A stretch of 64,000 nt of DNA from Methylobacterium sp. 17Sr1-1 (GCF_003173775.1 NZ_CP029552.1:5025001-5089000); one strand, 5' to 3'. Shown: positions 45,702 to 55,581, counted from the first letter of the stretch. The notes: generated from the letters alone by a model not told the origin. Made by a program: numbers and translations.

Positions 45702-47180
45702 GTGCGAGGAGCCATGCCAGAGGGAGAGGGCGCCAGGGCCCTGATGATCCAGGGCACCGGCTCCGACGTCGGCAAGTCGCTGATCGTCGCCGGGCTCGCC
45801 CGCGCCTTCTCGCGAAGGGGCCTGCGGGTGCGCCCGTTCAAGCCGCAGAACATGTCGAACAACGCCGCCGTCACGGCCGACGGCGGCGAGATCGGCCGGG
45901 CCCAGGCGCTCCAGGCCCGGGCGGCGGGCGTCGCGCCCTCCGTTCACATGAACCCGGTGCTCCTGAAGCCGCAGAGCGAGACCGGCTCGCAGGTGGTGGT
46001 GCAGGGGCGGATGGTCGGCACCGCGCGGGCGCGCGAGTACCAGGCCTGGAAGCCGCGGCTCCTCGCGGCGGTCGTCGAGAGCTTCGACCGCTTGCGAGCC
46101 GAATCCGACCTGGTGCTGGTCGAGGGCGCGGGCTCGGCCTCGGAGGTGAACCTGCGCCGGGGCGACATCGCCAATATGGGCTTTGCCCGCGCCACCGGCA
46201 CGCCGGTGGTGCTGCTCGGCGACATCGACCGCGGCGGGGTCATCGCGAGCCTCGTCGGCACGCGGGCCGTGATCGACCCGGAGGACGCCGCGATGGTGCG
46301 GGGCTTCCTGGTCAACCGCTTCCGCGGCGACCCGGCCCTCTTTTCCGACGGCATGAGCCTCATCGCCGCCCGCACCGGTTGGGAGGCGCTGGGTCTGATC
46401 CCGCACTTCCCCGAGGCCGCGCGGCTGCCGGCCGAGGACGTGCTCGGCCTCAAGGGCGCCGAGCGCCCAGGGGGCAAGGTCGTGGCGGTGCCGGTCCTGC
46501 CCCGCATCGCCAATTTCGACGACCTCGACCCCTTGCGGGCCGAGCCCGGCGTGAGCGTGGTGCTGGTCGAGCCCGGCCGGCCGATTCCCGCCGAGGCCGA
46601 CCTCGTCCTGCTGCCGGGCTCGAAGACCACGATCCCCGACCTCGCCTTCCTGCGCGAGCAGGGCTGGGACATCGACATCCTGGCCCATCGCCGCCGCGGC
46701 GGGCGGGTGCTCGGCCTGTGCGGCGGCTACCAGATGCTCGGCACCAGCTTGAGCGATCCGCAGGGCATCGAAGGGCCGCCGGGCACGGTGGCGGGCCTCG
46801 GCCTCCTCGACGTCGCGACGGTGCTCACCGCCGAGAAGCGGCTGGCGGCAGCGACCGGCGTCAGCCTGCCGGACGGGACCCCGTTCACCGGCTACGAGAT
46901 GCATGTCGGGGAGACCGACGGGCCCGACGCCGCCCGGCCGCTCCTGCGCCTCGCCGACGGCCGCCCCGACGGCGCGGTCTCGGCCGACGGGCTGGTCTGC
47001 GGCACCTACGTCCACGGCCTGTTCTCGGACGAGGGCCAGCGGGGCTTATGGCTCGCCCGCCTCGGCGCCGCACCGGGGCCGGAGGCCTACGAGGCGGTGA
47101 TCGAGCGCGTGCTCGACGGCCTCGCCGACCATCTCGAGGCGCATGTCGATTGCGACCGGCTGCTCGCCCTGGCGGCATAG
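45702..47180 (+). CDS. cobQ: Cobyric acid synthase
   Basis: Amidates four carboxylates of adenosylcobyrinic diamide using glutamine and ATP, a late step of cobalamin synthesis, about 492 residues. The N-terminal P-loop-like domain starts with [20 protein letters not shown] and KPQNMSNN. The C-terminal glutaminase domain carries [10 protein letters not shown] (Cys nucleophile) and YVHGLF (His). Start: GTG 45702, with GAGG 7-8 nt before; ATG 45714 is an equally plausible shorter start. No other cob gene is adjacent, and no cobalamin riboswitch was recognised upstream. Confidence 0.96.
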   Translation: MRGAMPEGEGARALMIQGTGSDVGKSLIVAGLARAFSRRGLRVRPFKPQNMSNNAAVTADGGEIGRAQALQARAAGVAPSVHMNPVLLKPQSETGSQVVVQGRMVGTARAREYQAWKPRLLAAVVESFDRLRAESDLVLVEGAGSASEVNLRRGDIANMGFARATGTPVVLLGDIDRGGVIASLVGTRAVIDPEDAAMVRGFLVNRFRGDPALFSDGMSLIAARTGWEALGLIPHFPEAARLPAEDVLGLKGAERPGGKVVAVPVLPRIANFDDLDPLRAEPGVSVVLVEPGRPIPAEADLVLLPGSKTTIPDLAFLREQGWDIDILAHRRRGGRVLGLCGGYQMLGTSLSDPQGIEGPPGTVAGLGLLDVATVLTAEKRLAAATGVSLPDGTPFTGYEMHVGETDGPDAARPLLRLADGRPDGAVSADGLVCGTYVHGLFSDEGQRGLWLARLGAAPGPEAYEAVIERVLDGLADHLEAHVDCDRLLALAA

Positions 47181-47295
47181 CGCGGGGCGAGCGCTCACCT
47201 TACGAAACCGTCATCTCCCGCTCAGCATCGGTTAAGCCCGAGAAGCGCGTCATGCCGGCGCGTCATGGTGGCTGACGGGCGGGGAGGGCACGGGC

Positions 47296-48690
47296 ATGGC
47301 GGTCGATCCGCGTCGGACGGCGCTCGGCCTCGGGCGGTTCGGGCTCGGCGCACGGCCGGGCGACCTCGCCCTCGGGGAGCCGGTCGAGGAGGCCCTGCGC
47401 CGCGAGATCCTGGCGGGCACCGTGCCCCTGCCGGGCGGGCCGGACCTTGCCCCCGCCCCGACCCTGCTCACCGCCCTCCAGGCCGAGGAGCAGGGCCGCA
47501 AGCTCGCCCGGGCCGGGAGCCCGGACGCGCCGATGCCGGAGGGCCCGCCGGCGCCGCCGATCCAGGAGCGGGTCTACCGGGCCGAGGTAACGGCCCGCCT
47601 CGCCCTGGCGCAAGCGGCGCCCCTCGGCTTCGTCGAGCGCCTGGTCTGGTTCTGGGCCAACCATTTCACCGTCTCGGTGGCGCGGGGGCCGCGCCTGCGG
47701 GTCAGCGCCGGCGCCTTCGAGCGCGAGGCGATCCGCCCGAACGTGCTCGGACGGTTTCGCGATCTGCTGCTCGCCGCCGCCACCCATCCGGCGATGCTGA
47801 TCTACCTCGACAACGTCGCCTCGGTCGGTCCCAACTCGCCGGCGGGCCAGCGCAAAGGCCCAGGTCCTGGCAAGGGCCTCAACGAGAATCTCGGCCGCGA
47901 GCTCCTGGAGCTGCACACCCTCGGCACGGAGGGCGGCTACACGCAAGCGGACGTGACGGCGCTCGCCCGCATCCTCACCGGCTGGTCGCTGCAGCGCGAC
48001 GGCAATGCCGAGGGCCTGCCGGGCACGACCACCTTCCGGCGCGGCGCCCACGAGCCGGGCGCCGTGACGCTGCTCGGCCGCACCTACCTCGATGTCGGCC
48101 CCGGGCAGCTGCGCATGGCCCTCGACGACCTCGCCGTGCATCCGGCGACCGCCCGCCACGTCGCGTTGCGCCTCGCCCGCCACTTCGTCGCCGACGATCC
48201 GCCCCCCGCCCTGGTGGCGCGCCTCGCCCGGACCTTCCTCGACCAGGACGGCGACCTCTCCCGCCTGGCGCTGGCGCTGATCGAGGCACCGGAGGCCTGG
48301 GACCCGGTGCAGCGCAAGATCCGCTCGCCGCAGGAATTTTTGGTCGCGGCGATGCGCGGGCTCTCCCTCGCGCCGGATCCCCGGATGGTGGATCCCCGGA
48401 TGGTCATGGGCGCGCTCGCGGCTCTGGGCCAGCCGTACTGGTCGGCGCCGGCGCCGAACGGCTACCCCGACGAGGCCGGAGCCTGGGCCTCGCCGGAGGG
48501 GCTGCACGCCCGCCTCGACCTCGCCGCCCGGACCGGCCAGCTCGCCGCCGCCACCGACCCGACCGCCTTCGCCGACGCGGTGCTGGGCCCGCTCGCGACC
48601 GACGAGACGCGCACGGCGATCCGCCGGGCCGAGAGCCGGGCGCAAGCCATCGCCCTCGTCCTGATGGCCCCCGAGTTCCAGCGACGGTGA
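47296..48690 (+). CDS. DUF1800 domain-containing protein
   Basis: A 464-residue protein of the DUF1800 family. Signatures LVWFWANHFTVS, then NENLGRELLELHTLGTEGGYTQADV and FRRGAHEPGAVTLLG, are visible. Function is unknown; DUF1800 genes almost always precede a DUF1501 gene, as here (19 bp apart), suggesting a two-protein complex. No signal peptide is seen on this one, whereas the partner has one. It contains one of the TTTTT tracts (48337-48341). Confidence 0.92.
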   Translation: MAVDPRRTALGLGRFGLGARPGDLALGEPVEEALRREILAGTVPLPGGPDLAPAPTLLTALQAEEQGRKLARAGSPDAPMPEGPPAPPIQERVYRAEVTARLALAQAAPLGFVERLVWFWANHFTVSVARGPRLRVSAGAFEREAIRPNVLGRFRDLLLAAATHPAMLIYLDNVASVGPNSPAGQRKGPGPGKGLNENLGRELLELHTLGTEGGYTQADVTALARILTGWSLQRDGNAEGLPGTTTFRRGAHEPGAVTLLGRTYLDVGPGQLRMALDDLAVHPATARHVALRLARHFVADDPPPALVARLARTFLDQDGDLSRLALALIEAPEAWDPVQRKIRSPQEFLVAAMRGLSLAPDPRMVDPRMVMGALAALGQPYWSAPAPNGYPDEAGAWASPEGLHARLDLAARTGQLAAATDPTAFADAVLGPLATDETRTAIRRAESRAQAIALVLMAPEFQRR

Positions 48691-48709
48691 TCTCCAGGAG
48701 GACCTCTCG

Positions 48710-49927
48710 ATGAGCGATCTCTGCCAGTCCGGTCCCCGAACCGCCCATCCGAACCGCCGGGCACTCCTCGGCACGGCCGGCGCATTGTTCGCCTGGGGTG
48801 CCATCCCCCGCACCGCTTACGCCGCCCCGGGCGCCCGCGACGCCCGCCTCGTCGTGGTGATCCTGCGCGGCGCCCTCGACGGGCTCTCGGCAGTGGCGCC
48901 GCTGGGCGATCCGGCCTACGCGGACCTTCGCCCCGGCATCGCGCTGACCCGCGACGGGCCGGGGGCGGCGCTTCCCCTCGACGGCTTCTTCGCCCTCCAT
49001 CCGGCGCTGCCGACCTTCGCCCGGCTCTACGCCGCCCGCCAGGCGATGGTGGTGCACGCCGCCGCTACCTCCTACCGCGAGCGCTCCCACTTCGACGGGC
49101 AGGACGTGCTCGAGAGCGGCCAGCCGGGCCCGGGCCACACCGCCAGCGGCTGGCTCAACCGCCTCGTCGCCGCCCTGCCGGCGGGGGAGGGCATCGCCCC
49201 GCGGAACGCCCTCGGGGTGGGCGTGGTGCCGCCGCTGATCCTGCGCGGGCCGGCTCCGGTCCTCGGCTGGGCGCCGCCGCGCCTGCCGCGGGCGAGCGAC
49301 GAGCTCGCCCGGCGGGTGCTCGGCCTCTACGAGGCGCGCGACCCGGCCCTGGCGGCCTCCCTCGCCCGCGGCCTCGACGTCGACGCCCTGGCGAAAGGCG
49401 GGCCGAAGGGAGGGGGCGGCCTGCGCGGCCTCGCCGAGGGCGCCGCCCGGCTGATCGCCGCCGATGACGGCCCCCGCATCGCCGCCCTGGCGCTCGACGG
49501 CTGGGACACCCACGCCGACGAGGGCGGCGCCACCGGCCGCCTCGCCGGGCTGCTCGGCGGCCTCGACGGGGTGTTGTCCGCCTTCGCCGAGATCCTGGCC
49601 CCGCGCTGGGCCGACACCGCGATCCTGGTCGTCACCGAGTTCGGCCGCACCGCCCGGGTCAACGGCACCACCGGCACCGATCACGGCACCGGCACGGTGG
49701 CGTTCCTCCTCGGCGGCGCGGTGCGCGGCGGCCGGGTCCTGGCCGACTGGCCCGGCCTCGGCCCCGCCCAGCTCCACGAGGGCCGCGACCTCGCCCCGAC
49801 CACGGATGTGCGGGCGGTCGCCAAGGGGCTGGCGGCGGACCTGTTCGGGCTGTCGCCGGCGGTGCTCGCCGCTCACGTGTTTCCGGGGACGGAGGGCTTG
49901 CGGCCGGTGGGCGGGTTGGTGGTGTAG
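48710..49927 (+). CDS. DUF1501 domain-containing protein, Tat-type signal
   Basis: A 405-residue protein with a twin-arginine-like N-terminus (NRRALLGTAGALFAWGA, cleavage near AYAAP) and the DUF1501 domain, which has an alkaline phosphatase/sulfatase-like fold in the family. VVVILRGALDGLSAVAPLG is near its start and DTAILVVTEFGRTARVNGT near residue 305. Probable export in the folded state; substrate unknown. GGAGGAC precedes ATG 48710. Partner of the DUF1800 gene upstream. Confidence 0.92.
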   Translation: MSDLCQSGPRTAHPNRRALLGTAGALFAWGAIPRTAYAAPGARDARLVVVILRGALDGLSAVAPLGDPAYADLRPGIALTRDGPGAALPLDGFFALHPALPTFARLYAARQAMVVHAAATSYRERSHFDGQDVLESGQPGPGHTASGWLNRLVAALPAGEGIAPRNALGVGVVPPLILRGPAPVLGWAPPRLPRASDELARRVLGLYEARDPALAASLARGLDVDALAKGGPKGGGGLRGLAEGAARLIAADDGPRIAALALDGWDTHADEGGATGRLAGLLGGLDGVLSAFAEILAPRWADTAILVVTEFGRTARVNGTTGTDHGTGTVAFLLGGAVRGGRVLADWPGLGPAQLHEGRDLAPTTDVRAVAKGLAADLFGLSPAVLAAHVFPGTEGLRPVGGLVV

Positions 49928-49980
49928 GGCATCCTCGGACGGTCGCCGGGCTGCCCTGGCCCTCATGGTGCGGGATCCTC

Positions 49981-50034
49981 CTCTCCCCGCCCGCGCAGGG
50001 CTGTCCGGAAAAACGAAATCGCGGGCGGGGAGAG
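49981..50034. repeat. GC-rich palindromic repeat, family D, copy 2
   Basis: CTCTCCCCGCCCGCG (49981-49995) pairs perfectly over 15 bp with 50020-50034. The loop contains GGAAAAACGAAATC. It lies in the gap after the DUF1501 gene and before the Mfd-like gene; the arm sequence matches the ends of the element at 40030-40232. It could end transcription of the DUF pair. Confidence 0.75.
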
Positions 50035-50174
50035 GGAGAACCCGCGCATTTTTCTGAGGCCAGGTCGCCCTCTCCCGTACTCCCCCACATCATTCCTGTG
50101 CATGCGACAGCCTTGGCCCGGACCCGCCACAGCCCCCGGGCGTTTCCCGCACCAGACACAGGGAGTGGGGGCCG

Positions 50175-53100
50175 ATGGCGAAGCGCAAGGTGAGCCGGCG
50201 CGCAGGGACGGGGCCTGAGGAGAACGTGGCGCCGCTGGTGCCGCCCGGGGCTCTCGCGGTGGCGCTGCTCGGCCTGCGCGAGCGGGGGCGGCCGCTGGTC
50301 CACGTCGCCCGCGATGCCCGCCGGCTGGAGGAGATCGCCGCCCTGCTGCGGGCGCTGGCCCCCGGCCTCGGCGTCGCGGTCTATCCGGAATGGGATTGCC
50401 TCCCCTTCGACCGCGCCTCGCCCTCCCGCGGCACGATGGGGGCGCGGGCCGGGGTGCTGCGCTGGCTCACCGATGCCGCGCACCTGCCCGACATCCTGCT
50501 CACCACCGCGCCGGCCCTGATCCAGCGGGTGCCGCCGCCCGAGACCTGGGCCGAGGCCCGGGTCGAGCTGAGAGCCGGCGACGCCCTCGATCCCGCCCGG
50601 CTGACGGCGGAGCTGCAGCGCCTCGGCTACATCCTCGACGACCGGGTCGACGAGCCCGGGGAGGTCGCGGTGCGCGGCCGGACCGTCGACGTCTATCCGG
50701 CCGCCGCGCCCCGGCCCTGCCGCATCGAGCATGCCGACGGCACGATCACGGCGATCCGCACCTACGATGCGGTCTCGCAGCGCTCCCTCGACGAGGTCGA
50801 GACCCTGGTGGTCGATCCGGCGACCGAGGTGATCCTGGCGCCGGATTCTCCCGTGCGCCTGCGGCCCTTCTCCGGCCAGGAGCACCAGCTGCCGACCCTC
50901 TACGGCCGCCTCGTCACGGTGCTCGACTACGTGCCGGAGGCCCGCCTGGTGGTCGAGGCCGGGGCGGAAGGCCGTGCCGAGGCCTTCTTCGAGCAGATCG
51001 CCGAGGGCCGCACCTCGGAGGTCGCGAGCCGCGGCCAGGCGGCGCCGCTCTACCTGACCCCCGCCGAGTGGACGAAGACCCGGAAGGCCCGCGAGGTGGC
51101 GGTGGCGAGCGACGCCGACGCCGCGTCCATCGCCGTGCCGGCCTTCCTGCGCGAGCGCCGGCCCGGGCCGGCCTTCTCGGCTTACCTGCGCGAGCGCCTG
51201 AAGGCCGGCGAGCGGGTGGTGTTGGCGGGCGATCCCGCCGGGCTCAAGCGCCTGTCGCGCCAGGCCGCCCGGGCGGCCGAGCGGGGCGTCCGCCCGGTCG
51301 CCGACTGGTCGGAGGCGGTCGCCGCCGCGGGTGGCGAGATCGTCGCCCTGCCCGCGCCCCTCGATGCGGGCTTCCGGGCGCCGGACCTGGGTGCCACCGT
51401 GATCGCCACACCGGACGTCTATGGCGGCACCTCGGCGCGGCCGAGCGTCGGCCAGCCGGTGATCCTGCCGATGGGCGAGGTGGATCTCCGCGTCGGCGAC
51501 GTGGCGGTCGACCGCGACCATGGTCTCTGCGTGTTCGAGGGGCTGGAGCGCATCGCCACCGGCGACGGCACCGAGGCCCTGCGCCTGCGCTTTGCCGGCG
51601 ACGCGATCCTGATGGTGCCGGTGGCCCAGGCCGACCGGATCTGGCGCTACGGCTCGGAGGAGGAGGCAGTCACCCTCGACAAGCTCGAGGGCGGCACTTG
51701 GCCCAAGCGGCGCCTCGCCACGGAGGCCGGCCTCGCGCGGGCCGCCCGCGCCATGCTGGAAGCGGCGGAGGAGCGCCGCACGGCGAAGGCGCCCGCCCTG
51801 GTGCCGCCGGAGCGCGAGATGGAGCGGTTCGGCGCCGGCTTCGGCTTCCCGCTCACCCCCGATCAGGCGAAGGCCGTCGACGGGGCGCTTCAGGATCTCG
51901 CCGGCGAGCGGCCGATGGACCGGCTGGTCTGCGGCGATGTCGGCTTCGGCAAGACCGAGGTGGCCCTGCGCGCCGCCGCCGCGGCGCTCCTCGCCGGCAG
52001 GCAGGTGGCGGTGGTGGCGCCGACGACCGTGCTGGTGCGCCAGCACCTGCGCACCTTCGAGCGGCGCTTCGCCCGCTTCGGCATCGGGGTGGCGCAGCTC
52101 TCGCGCCTCGCGAACCCGGCCGAGGCCAAGCGCGTGCGCCAGGGCCTCGCCGACGGCTCGATCCGCCTCGTGATCGGCACCCACGCGCTCGCCGGCAAGG
52201 GCGTGACCTTCGCCGATCTCGGCCTCGTGGTGATCGACGAGGAGCAGCGCTTCGGCGCCGCCCTCAAGGAGCGCCTGCGCACGATGGCGGGCGACGCCCA
52301 TGTGCTCACGCTGACCGCGACGCCGATCCCCCGCACCCTGCAATCGGCGCTGGTCGGGCTCAAGTCCCTCAGCGTCATCGCGACGCCGCCGGCGGTGCGC
52401 CAGCCGATCCGCACGGTGCTGATCCCGCTCCACGACGACACGGTGCGGGCGGCCCTGATGCGCGAGAAGGGCCGCGGCGGACAGAGCTTCGTCGTCTGCC
52501 CGCGCATCGAGGAGATCGGCCCCATGGCCGAGCGCCTGAAGGCGCTGGTGCCCGAGCTCGAGACGGTCGTCGCCCACGGCGAGATGAAGCCGGCGGAACT
52601 CGACGAGATCATGGTGCGCTTCGCCGACGGCGAGGGCGACGTCCTGCTCGCCACCTCGATCATCGAGAGCGGGCTCGACGTGCCGCGGGCCAACACGATG
52701 CTGGTCCACGACGCTGAGCGGTTCGGCCTGGCGCAGCTGCACCAGCTGCGCGGCCGGGTCGGCCGCGGCCAGCGAAGGGGCGTCACCTACCTGCTGACCC
52801 GGCCCGACCGCGACCTGGCGCCTTCGGCCGAGAAGCGCCTGCGCACGCTCGAGGCCCTCGACCGCCTCGGCGCGGGCTTCGCCATCAGCGCCCGCGACCT
52901 CGATCTCCGCGGCGCCGGCGACCTCGTCGGCGAGAACCAGGCCGGCCACGTCAAGCTGATCGGCCTCGGCCTCTACCAGCACCTGCTCCAGCTGGCGCTC
53001 CGCGCCGCCAAGGGCGAGCCGGCGGAGGATTGGGCGCCGGAGATCCATCTCGGCCTCGCCGGCGACGTGCCGGAGGATTACGTGCCAGAGCCGGAGGTGC

Positions 53101-53462
53101 GCCTGAGCCTCTACACCCGCCTCCTGCGCCTCGGCACGCCGGAGGACGTCGAAGCCCTGCGCGGCGAGGTCGAGGACCGGTTCGGGCGGCTGCCCAAGGG
53201 CGTGCGGGCGCTGTTCGCGCTGGCCCACCTGCGGGTCGCGTGCCTCGCCCTCGGCATCGCCCGCCTCAGCGGCGGGCCGCAGGGCCTCGCGGTCGATTTC
53301 CGGCCCGGCTGCGCCCCGGCCGCGATGCCGCTGACCGAGGACGTGACCGCCCGTGACGGACGGCTGATCCTGCGCCGCCCCTGCGACGACCCGGACCGGC
53401 GTGGCGAGCTGGCGGCCGACTTCTTGCACCGGATCCAGGAGGCCCGCGATCAGCAGGGGTGA
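50175..53462 (+). CDS. Mfd-like transcription-repair coupling factor paralog / DEAD-box translocase
   Basis: A 1095-residue SF2 helicase with Mfd architecture. An N-terminal UvrB-like module is visible (VAVYPEWDCLPFDRASPS). An RNA-polymerase-interacting region follows at about 435-480 (VGDVAVDRDHGLCVFEGL). The translocase has Walker A GDVGFGKTE near residue 590, DEEQ (Mfd usually DEEH) near 685, and TATPIPRTLQSA. The C-terminal TRCF domain ends the protein (PEIHLGLAGDVPEDYV). It is shorter than canonical Mfd and lacks the usual RYxG-type relay details, so I take it as a paralog rather than the main Mfd. It would push stalled RNA polymerase off DNA or act on another target. Confidence 0.85.
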   Translation: MAKRKVSRRAGTGPEENVAPLVPPGALAVALLGLRERGRPLVHVARDARRLEEIAALLRALAPGLGVAVYPEWDCLPFDRASPSRGTMGARAGVLRWLTDAAHLPDILLTTAPALIQRVPPPETWAEARVELRAGDALDPARLTAELQRLGYILDDRVDEPGEVAVRGRTVDVYPAAAPRPCRIEHADGTITAIRTYDAVSQRSLDEVETLVVDPATEVILAPDSPVRLRPFSGQEHQLPTLYGRLVTVLDYVPEARLVVEAGAEGRAEAFFEQIAEGRTSEVASRGQAAPLYLTPAEWTKTRKAREVAVASDADAASIAVPAFLRERRPGPAFSAYLRERLKAGERVVLAGDPAGLKRLSRQAARAAERGVRPVADWSEAVAAAGGEIVALPAPLDAGFRAPDLGATVIATPDVYGGTSARPSVGQPVILPMGEVDLRVGDVAVDRDHGLCVFEGLERIATGDGTEALRLRFAGDAILMVPVAQADRIWRYGSEEEAVTLDKLEGGTWPKRRLATEAGLARAARAMLEAAEERRTAKAPALVPPEREMERFGAGFGFPLTPDQAKAVDGALQDLAGERPMDRLVCGDVGFGKTEVALRAAAAALLAGRQVAVVAPTTVLVRQHLRTFERRFARFGIGVAQLSRLANPAEAKRVRQGLADGSIRLVIGTHALAGKGVTFADLGLVVIDEEQRFGAALKERLRTMAGDAHVLTLTATPIPRTLQSALVGLKSLSVIATPPAVRQPIRTVLIPLHDDTVRAALMREKGRGGQSFVVCPRIEEIGPMAERLKALVPELETVVAHGEMKPAELDEIMVRFADGEGDVLLATSIIESGLDVPRANTMLVHDAERFGLAQLHQLRGRVGRGQRRGVTYLLTRPDRDLAPSAEKRLRTLEALDRLGAGFAISARDLDLRGAGDLVGENQAGHVKLIGLGLYQHLLQLALRAAKGEPAEDWAPEIHLGLAGDVPEDYVPEPEVRLSLYTRLLRLGTPEDVEALRGEVEDRFGRLPKGVRALFALAHLRVACLALGIARLSGGPQGLAVDFRPGCAPAAMPLTEDVTARDGRLILRRPCDDPDRRGELAADFLHRIQEARDQQG

Positions 53463-53566
53463 CGGGTGGCACGTCCGGCGCCGGGTTTTCATCCGGCGCC
53501 CGGAACGATTGCTCACGGCCAAGGTTGACTCGGGGACCGATCGAGGCCGCCGACGAGCCGCGCCCC

Positions 53567-55057
53567 ATGGACAGAGCCAACCCTGACCCACTGCCCGAGG
53601 CGCCTGCGGCCGACGCGGCCGTGGTGGCGGCCGAGGACGTCGTTCTGGAGCCCCTGGCCGACTTCCCCCACATCGACCTGCGCACGCCCGGCGAGCCGTG
53701 GGAGAAGCGCCGCGCCGCCGGCAAGGGCCTGCGCGCCAAGGTCCCGCATCACAGCCACGGTCCGGTGCCCGTCCCGAAGGACCGGCCCGACCCGGTGCGG
53801 CTGATCGAGCAGGCGCAAGCCGGGCGCCAGGCGCGGCTGATCCCGCTGCGCGTCGCCCGGATGGCGAGCTCGCCCTTCGCCTTCCTGCGGGGTGCGGCCA
53901 CCGTGATGGCCTGGGATCTCGCCCGCACCCCGACGAGCGGCATCGACGTGGTGATGAACGGCGACGCCCACATCTCGAATTTCGGCCTGTTCGGCACGCC
54001 CCAGCGCGACATCGTGCTCGACCTCAACGATTTCGACGAGGTCACGATCGGCCCCTGGGAGTGGGACCTGAAGCGGCTCTGCGCCAGCATCGAGGTCGCC
54101 GCCCGCGACCTCGACGTGCCGGAGCCGGAGCGCCGCGAGGCGGTGATCGCCGCCGCCTACGGCTACCAGCACACCATGACCGAGCTGGCGCCGCAGGGAC
54201 CGCTCGACGTCTGGCACCGGGCGGCGCGGGCCGAGGAGCTGGATTTCAGCGGCATCGCGATCGACGCGGAATCCCGCGCCGTGGTGGAGCGGGCGGTCGA
54301 GAAGGCGCGCAAGCGCCACAACAAGAGCCTGCTCGCCCGGATCGGCGAGCGCCGGGTCGATGGCGGCTGGCGCTTCCGCCAGGACCCGCCGATCCTGACC
54401 TGGGTCGATGCCGAGACCCGCGAGGCGGTGACCGCCGGGCTCGAGCGCTACGCCGAGACACTACCGCGGGAGCGCCGGTTCATGCTGAGCCGCTACCACG
54501 TCGTCGACGTCGCCCACCGGGTCGTCGGCGTCGGCAGCGTCGGCACCCGGGCCTACGTCGCGCTGCTCTGCGGCAACTCGGACCAGGACGTGCTCTTCCT
54601 CCAGGTCAAGGAGGCGGTGCGCCCGGCCCACGCGCCCTACGTGTCCGGCATGCCCGAGCCCTACGCCTCGCACGAGGGCGAGCGGGTGATCTACGGTCAG
54701 CGCCTGCTCCAGGCGGTCGGCGACCCGCTGCTGGGCTGGACCACCATCGACGACCGGCCGTTCTACGTCCGCCAGATGAAGAACATGAAGGGCGAGATCC
54801 CGGTCGCCTGCATGCGCGGGCAGCCGCTCGTCTACTTCTCCTGGGCCTACGGCGCGCTGCTCGCCCGGGCCCATGCCCGCACCGGCGACGCCGCCGCCAT
54901 CGCGGGCTATTGCGGCCGCGACCGCCACGCCGACTTTCGCGAGGCCCTGGCCGACTGGGCGCGGGCCTACGGAGACCGGAATGCGGCGGACCACCGGCTG
55001 TTCCTGGAGGCGATCGCGTCCGGGCGGCTGGAGGCGGCGGACGATCCGGAGATGTGA
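53567..55057 (+). CDS. DUF2252 domain-containing protein
   Basis: A 496-residue soluble protein of the DUF2252 family. Visible marks are MNGDAHISNFGLFGTP, DLNDFDEVTIGPWEWDLKRL and FLQVKEAVRPAHAPYV. These recall a kinase-like (aminoglycoside phosphotransferase/HipA-like) active site with H-x-S-N and D-F-D metal residues. Its biological role is unknown. It is separated from the Mfd-like gene by 104 bp and followed by repeat family B. ATG 53567 has only a weak ribosome site. Confidence 0.9.
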   Translation: MDRANPDPLPEAPAADAAVVAAEDVVLEPLADFPHIDLRTPGEPWEKRRAAGKGLRAKVPHHSHGPVPVPKDRPDPVRLIEQAQAGRQARLIPLRVARMASSPFAFLRGAATVMAWDLARTPTSGIDVVMNGDAHISNFGLFGTPQRDIVLDLNDFDEVTIGPWEWDLKRLCASIEVAARDLDVPEPERREAVIAAAYGYQHTMTELAPQGPLDVWHRAARAEELDFSGIAIDAESRAVVERAVEKARKRHNKSLLARIGERRVDGGWRFRQDPPILTWVDAETREAVTAGLERYAETLPRERRFMLSRYHVVDVAHRVVGVGSVGTRAYVALLCGNSDQDVLFLQVKEAVRPAHAPYVSGMPEPYASHEGERVIYGQRLLQAVGDPLLGWTTIDDRPFYVRQMKNMKGEIPVACMRGQPLVYFSWAYGALLARAHARTGDAAAIAGYCGRDRHADFREALADWARAYGDRNAADHRLFLEAIASGRLEAADDPEM

Positions 55058-55121
55058 CCAGGGGCAGCACGATAGCGACGGACCATCGGTATTGCGCACG
55101 TATCGTGTGTCATGAACCAAC

Positions 55122-55291
55122 CCCCTTTCCCGGAGGACTGGAGCGTCAGCGGAAGGAGATCCGGGATCCAGGAGAGATGTGCCGCGAATCGGCCCCTATG
55201 CTACCCCGTTGCAGACAGACGGACGCTTCGCGATTTCTTGTGCTGGATCCCGGATCTCCTTCCACTTCGTTTCAGTCGTCCGGGAAAGGGG
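55122..55291. repeat. Palindromic element, family B, copy 2 (inverted)
   Basis: 170-bp element with terminal inverted repeats of the same family as 37263-37435 (ends CCCCTTTCCCGGAGGACTGG and its near complement). Its core is the reverse complement of the copy-1 core, with several substitutions. It sits 65 bp after the DUF2252 gene. The outer ends of both copies match better than the cores. Confidence 0.87.
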
Positions 55292-55329
55292 TGGTGGGAC
55301 ATAGGAAGGGGGTGCATGGGCAGCCGCGA

Positions 55330-55455
55330 AGTGTAGTAATTTTTGCATATTTTGGCTGGACCTGCATCGTTGATTGCAATAACGGATAATATTTATCACC
55401 CATCAAATAATAAAATTTGCTATGTGAAATTTATGTTTTTCCGAATTTGATGTGA
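55330..55455. promoter_or_regulatory. AT-rich regulatory island upstream of the dehydratase
   Basis: About 125 bp with very high A+T (runs such as TAATAAAATTTGC) in an otherwise GC-rich window. It contains an imperfect palindrome CGTTGATTGCAATAACG (55368-55384) that could be an operator. The IlvD-type dehydratase starts 126 nt after it. The rest of the 55058-55581 gap holds repeat family B and no gene. Likely the promoter and regulator-binding region of the dehydratase gene; foreign origin is also possible. Confidence 0.55.
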
Positions 55456-55581
55456 TGCGGATCGTCATCTGCGGCATCATTCCAGGATGCCTCCTGCGCC
55501 CGCCTCCCATGCCACCCGCTTCGTTGACAACCATCCCCCCACCCCTAGAACCGGTCAAAACGCCGGCGGGAGGAGCACGCG

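Noticed and set aside
49659..53591. A 1310-codon open frame on the minus strand across the Mfd-like gene
   Set aside because: Mirror of the GC-rich helicase gene; low-complexity Arg/Gly/Ala translation and no recognisable domain.
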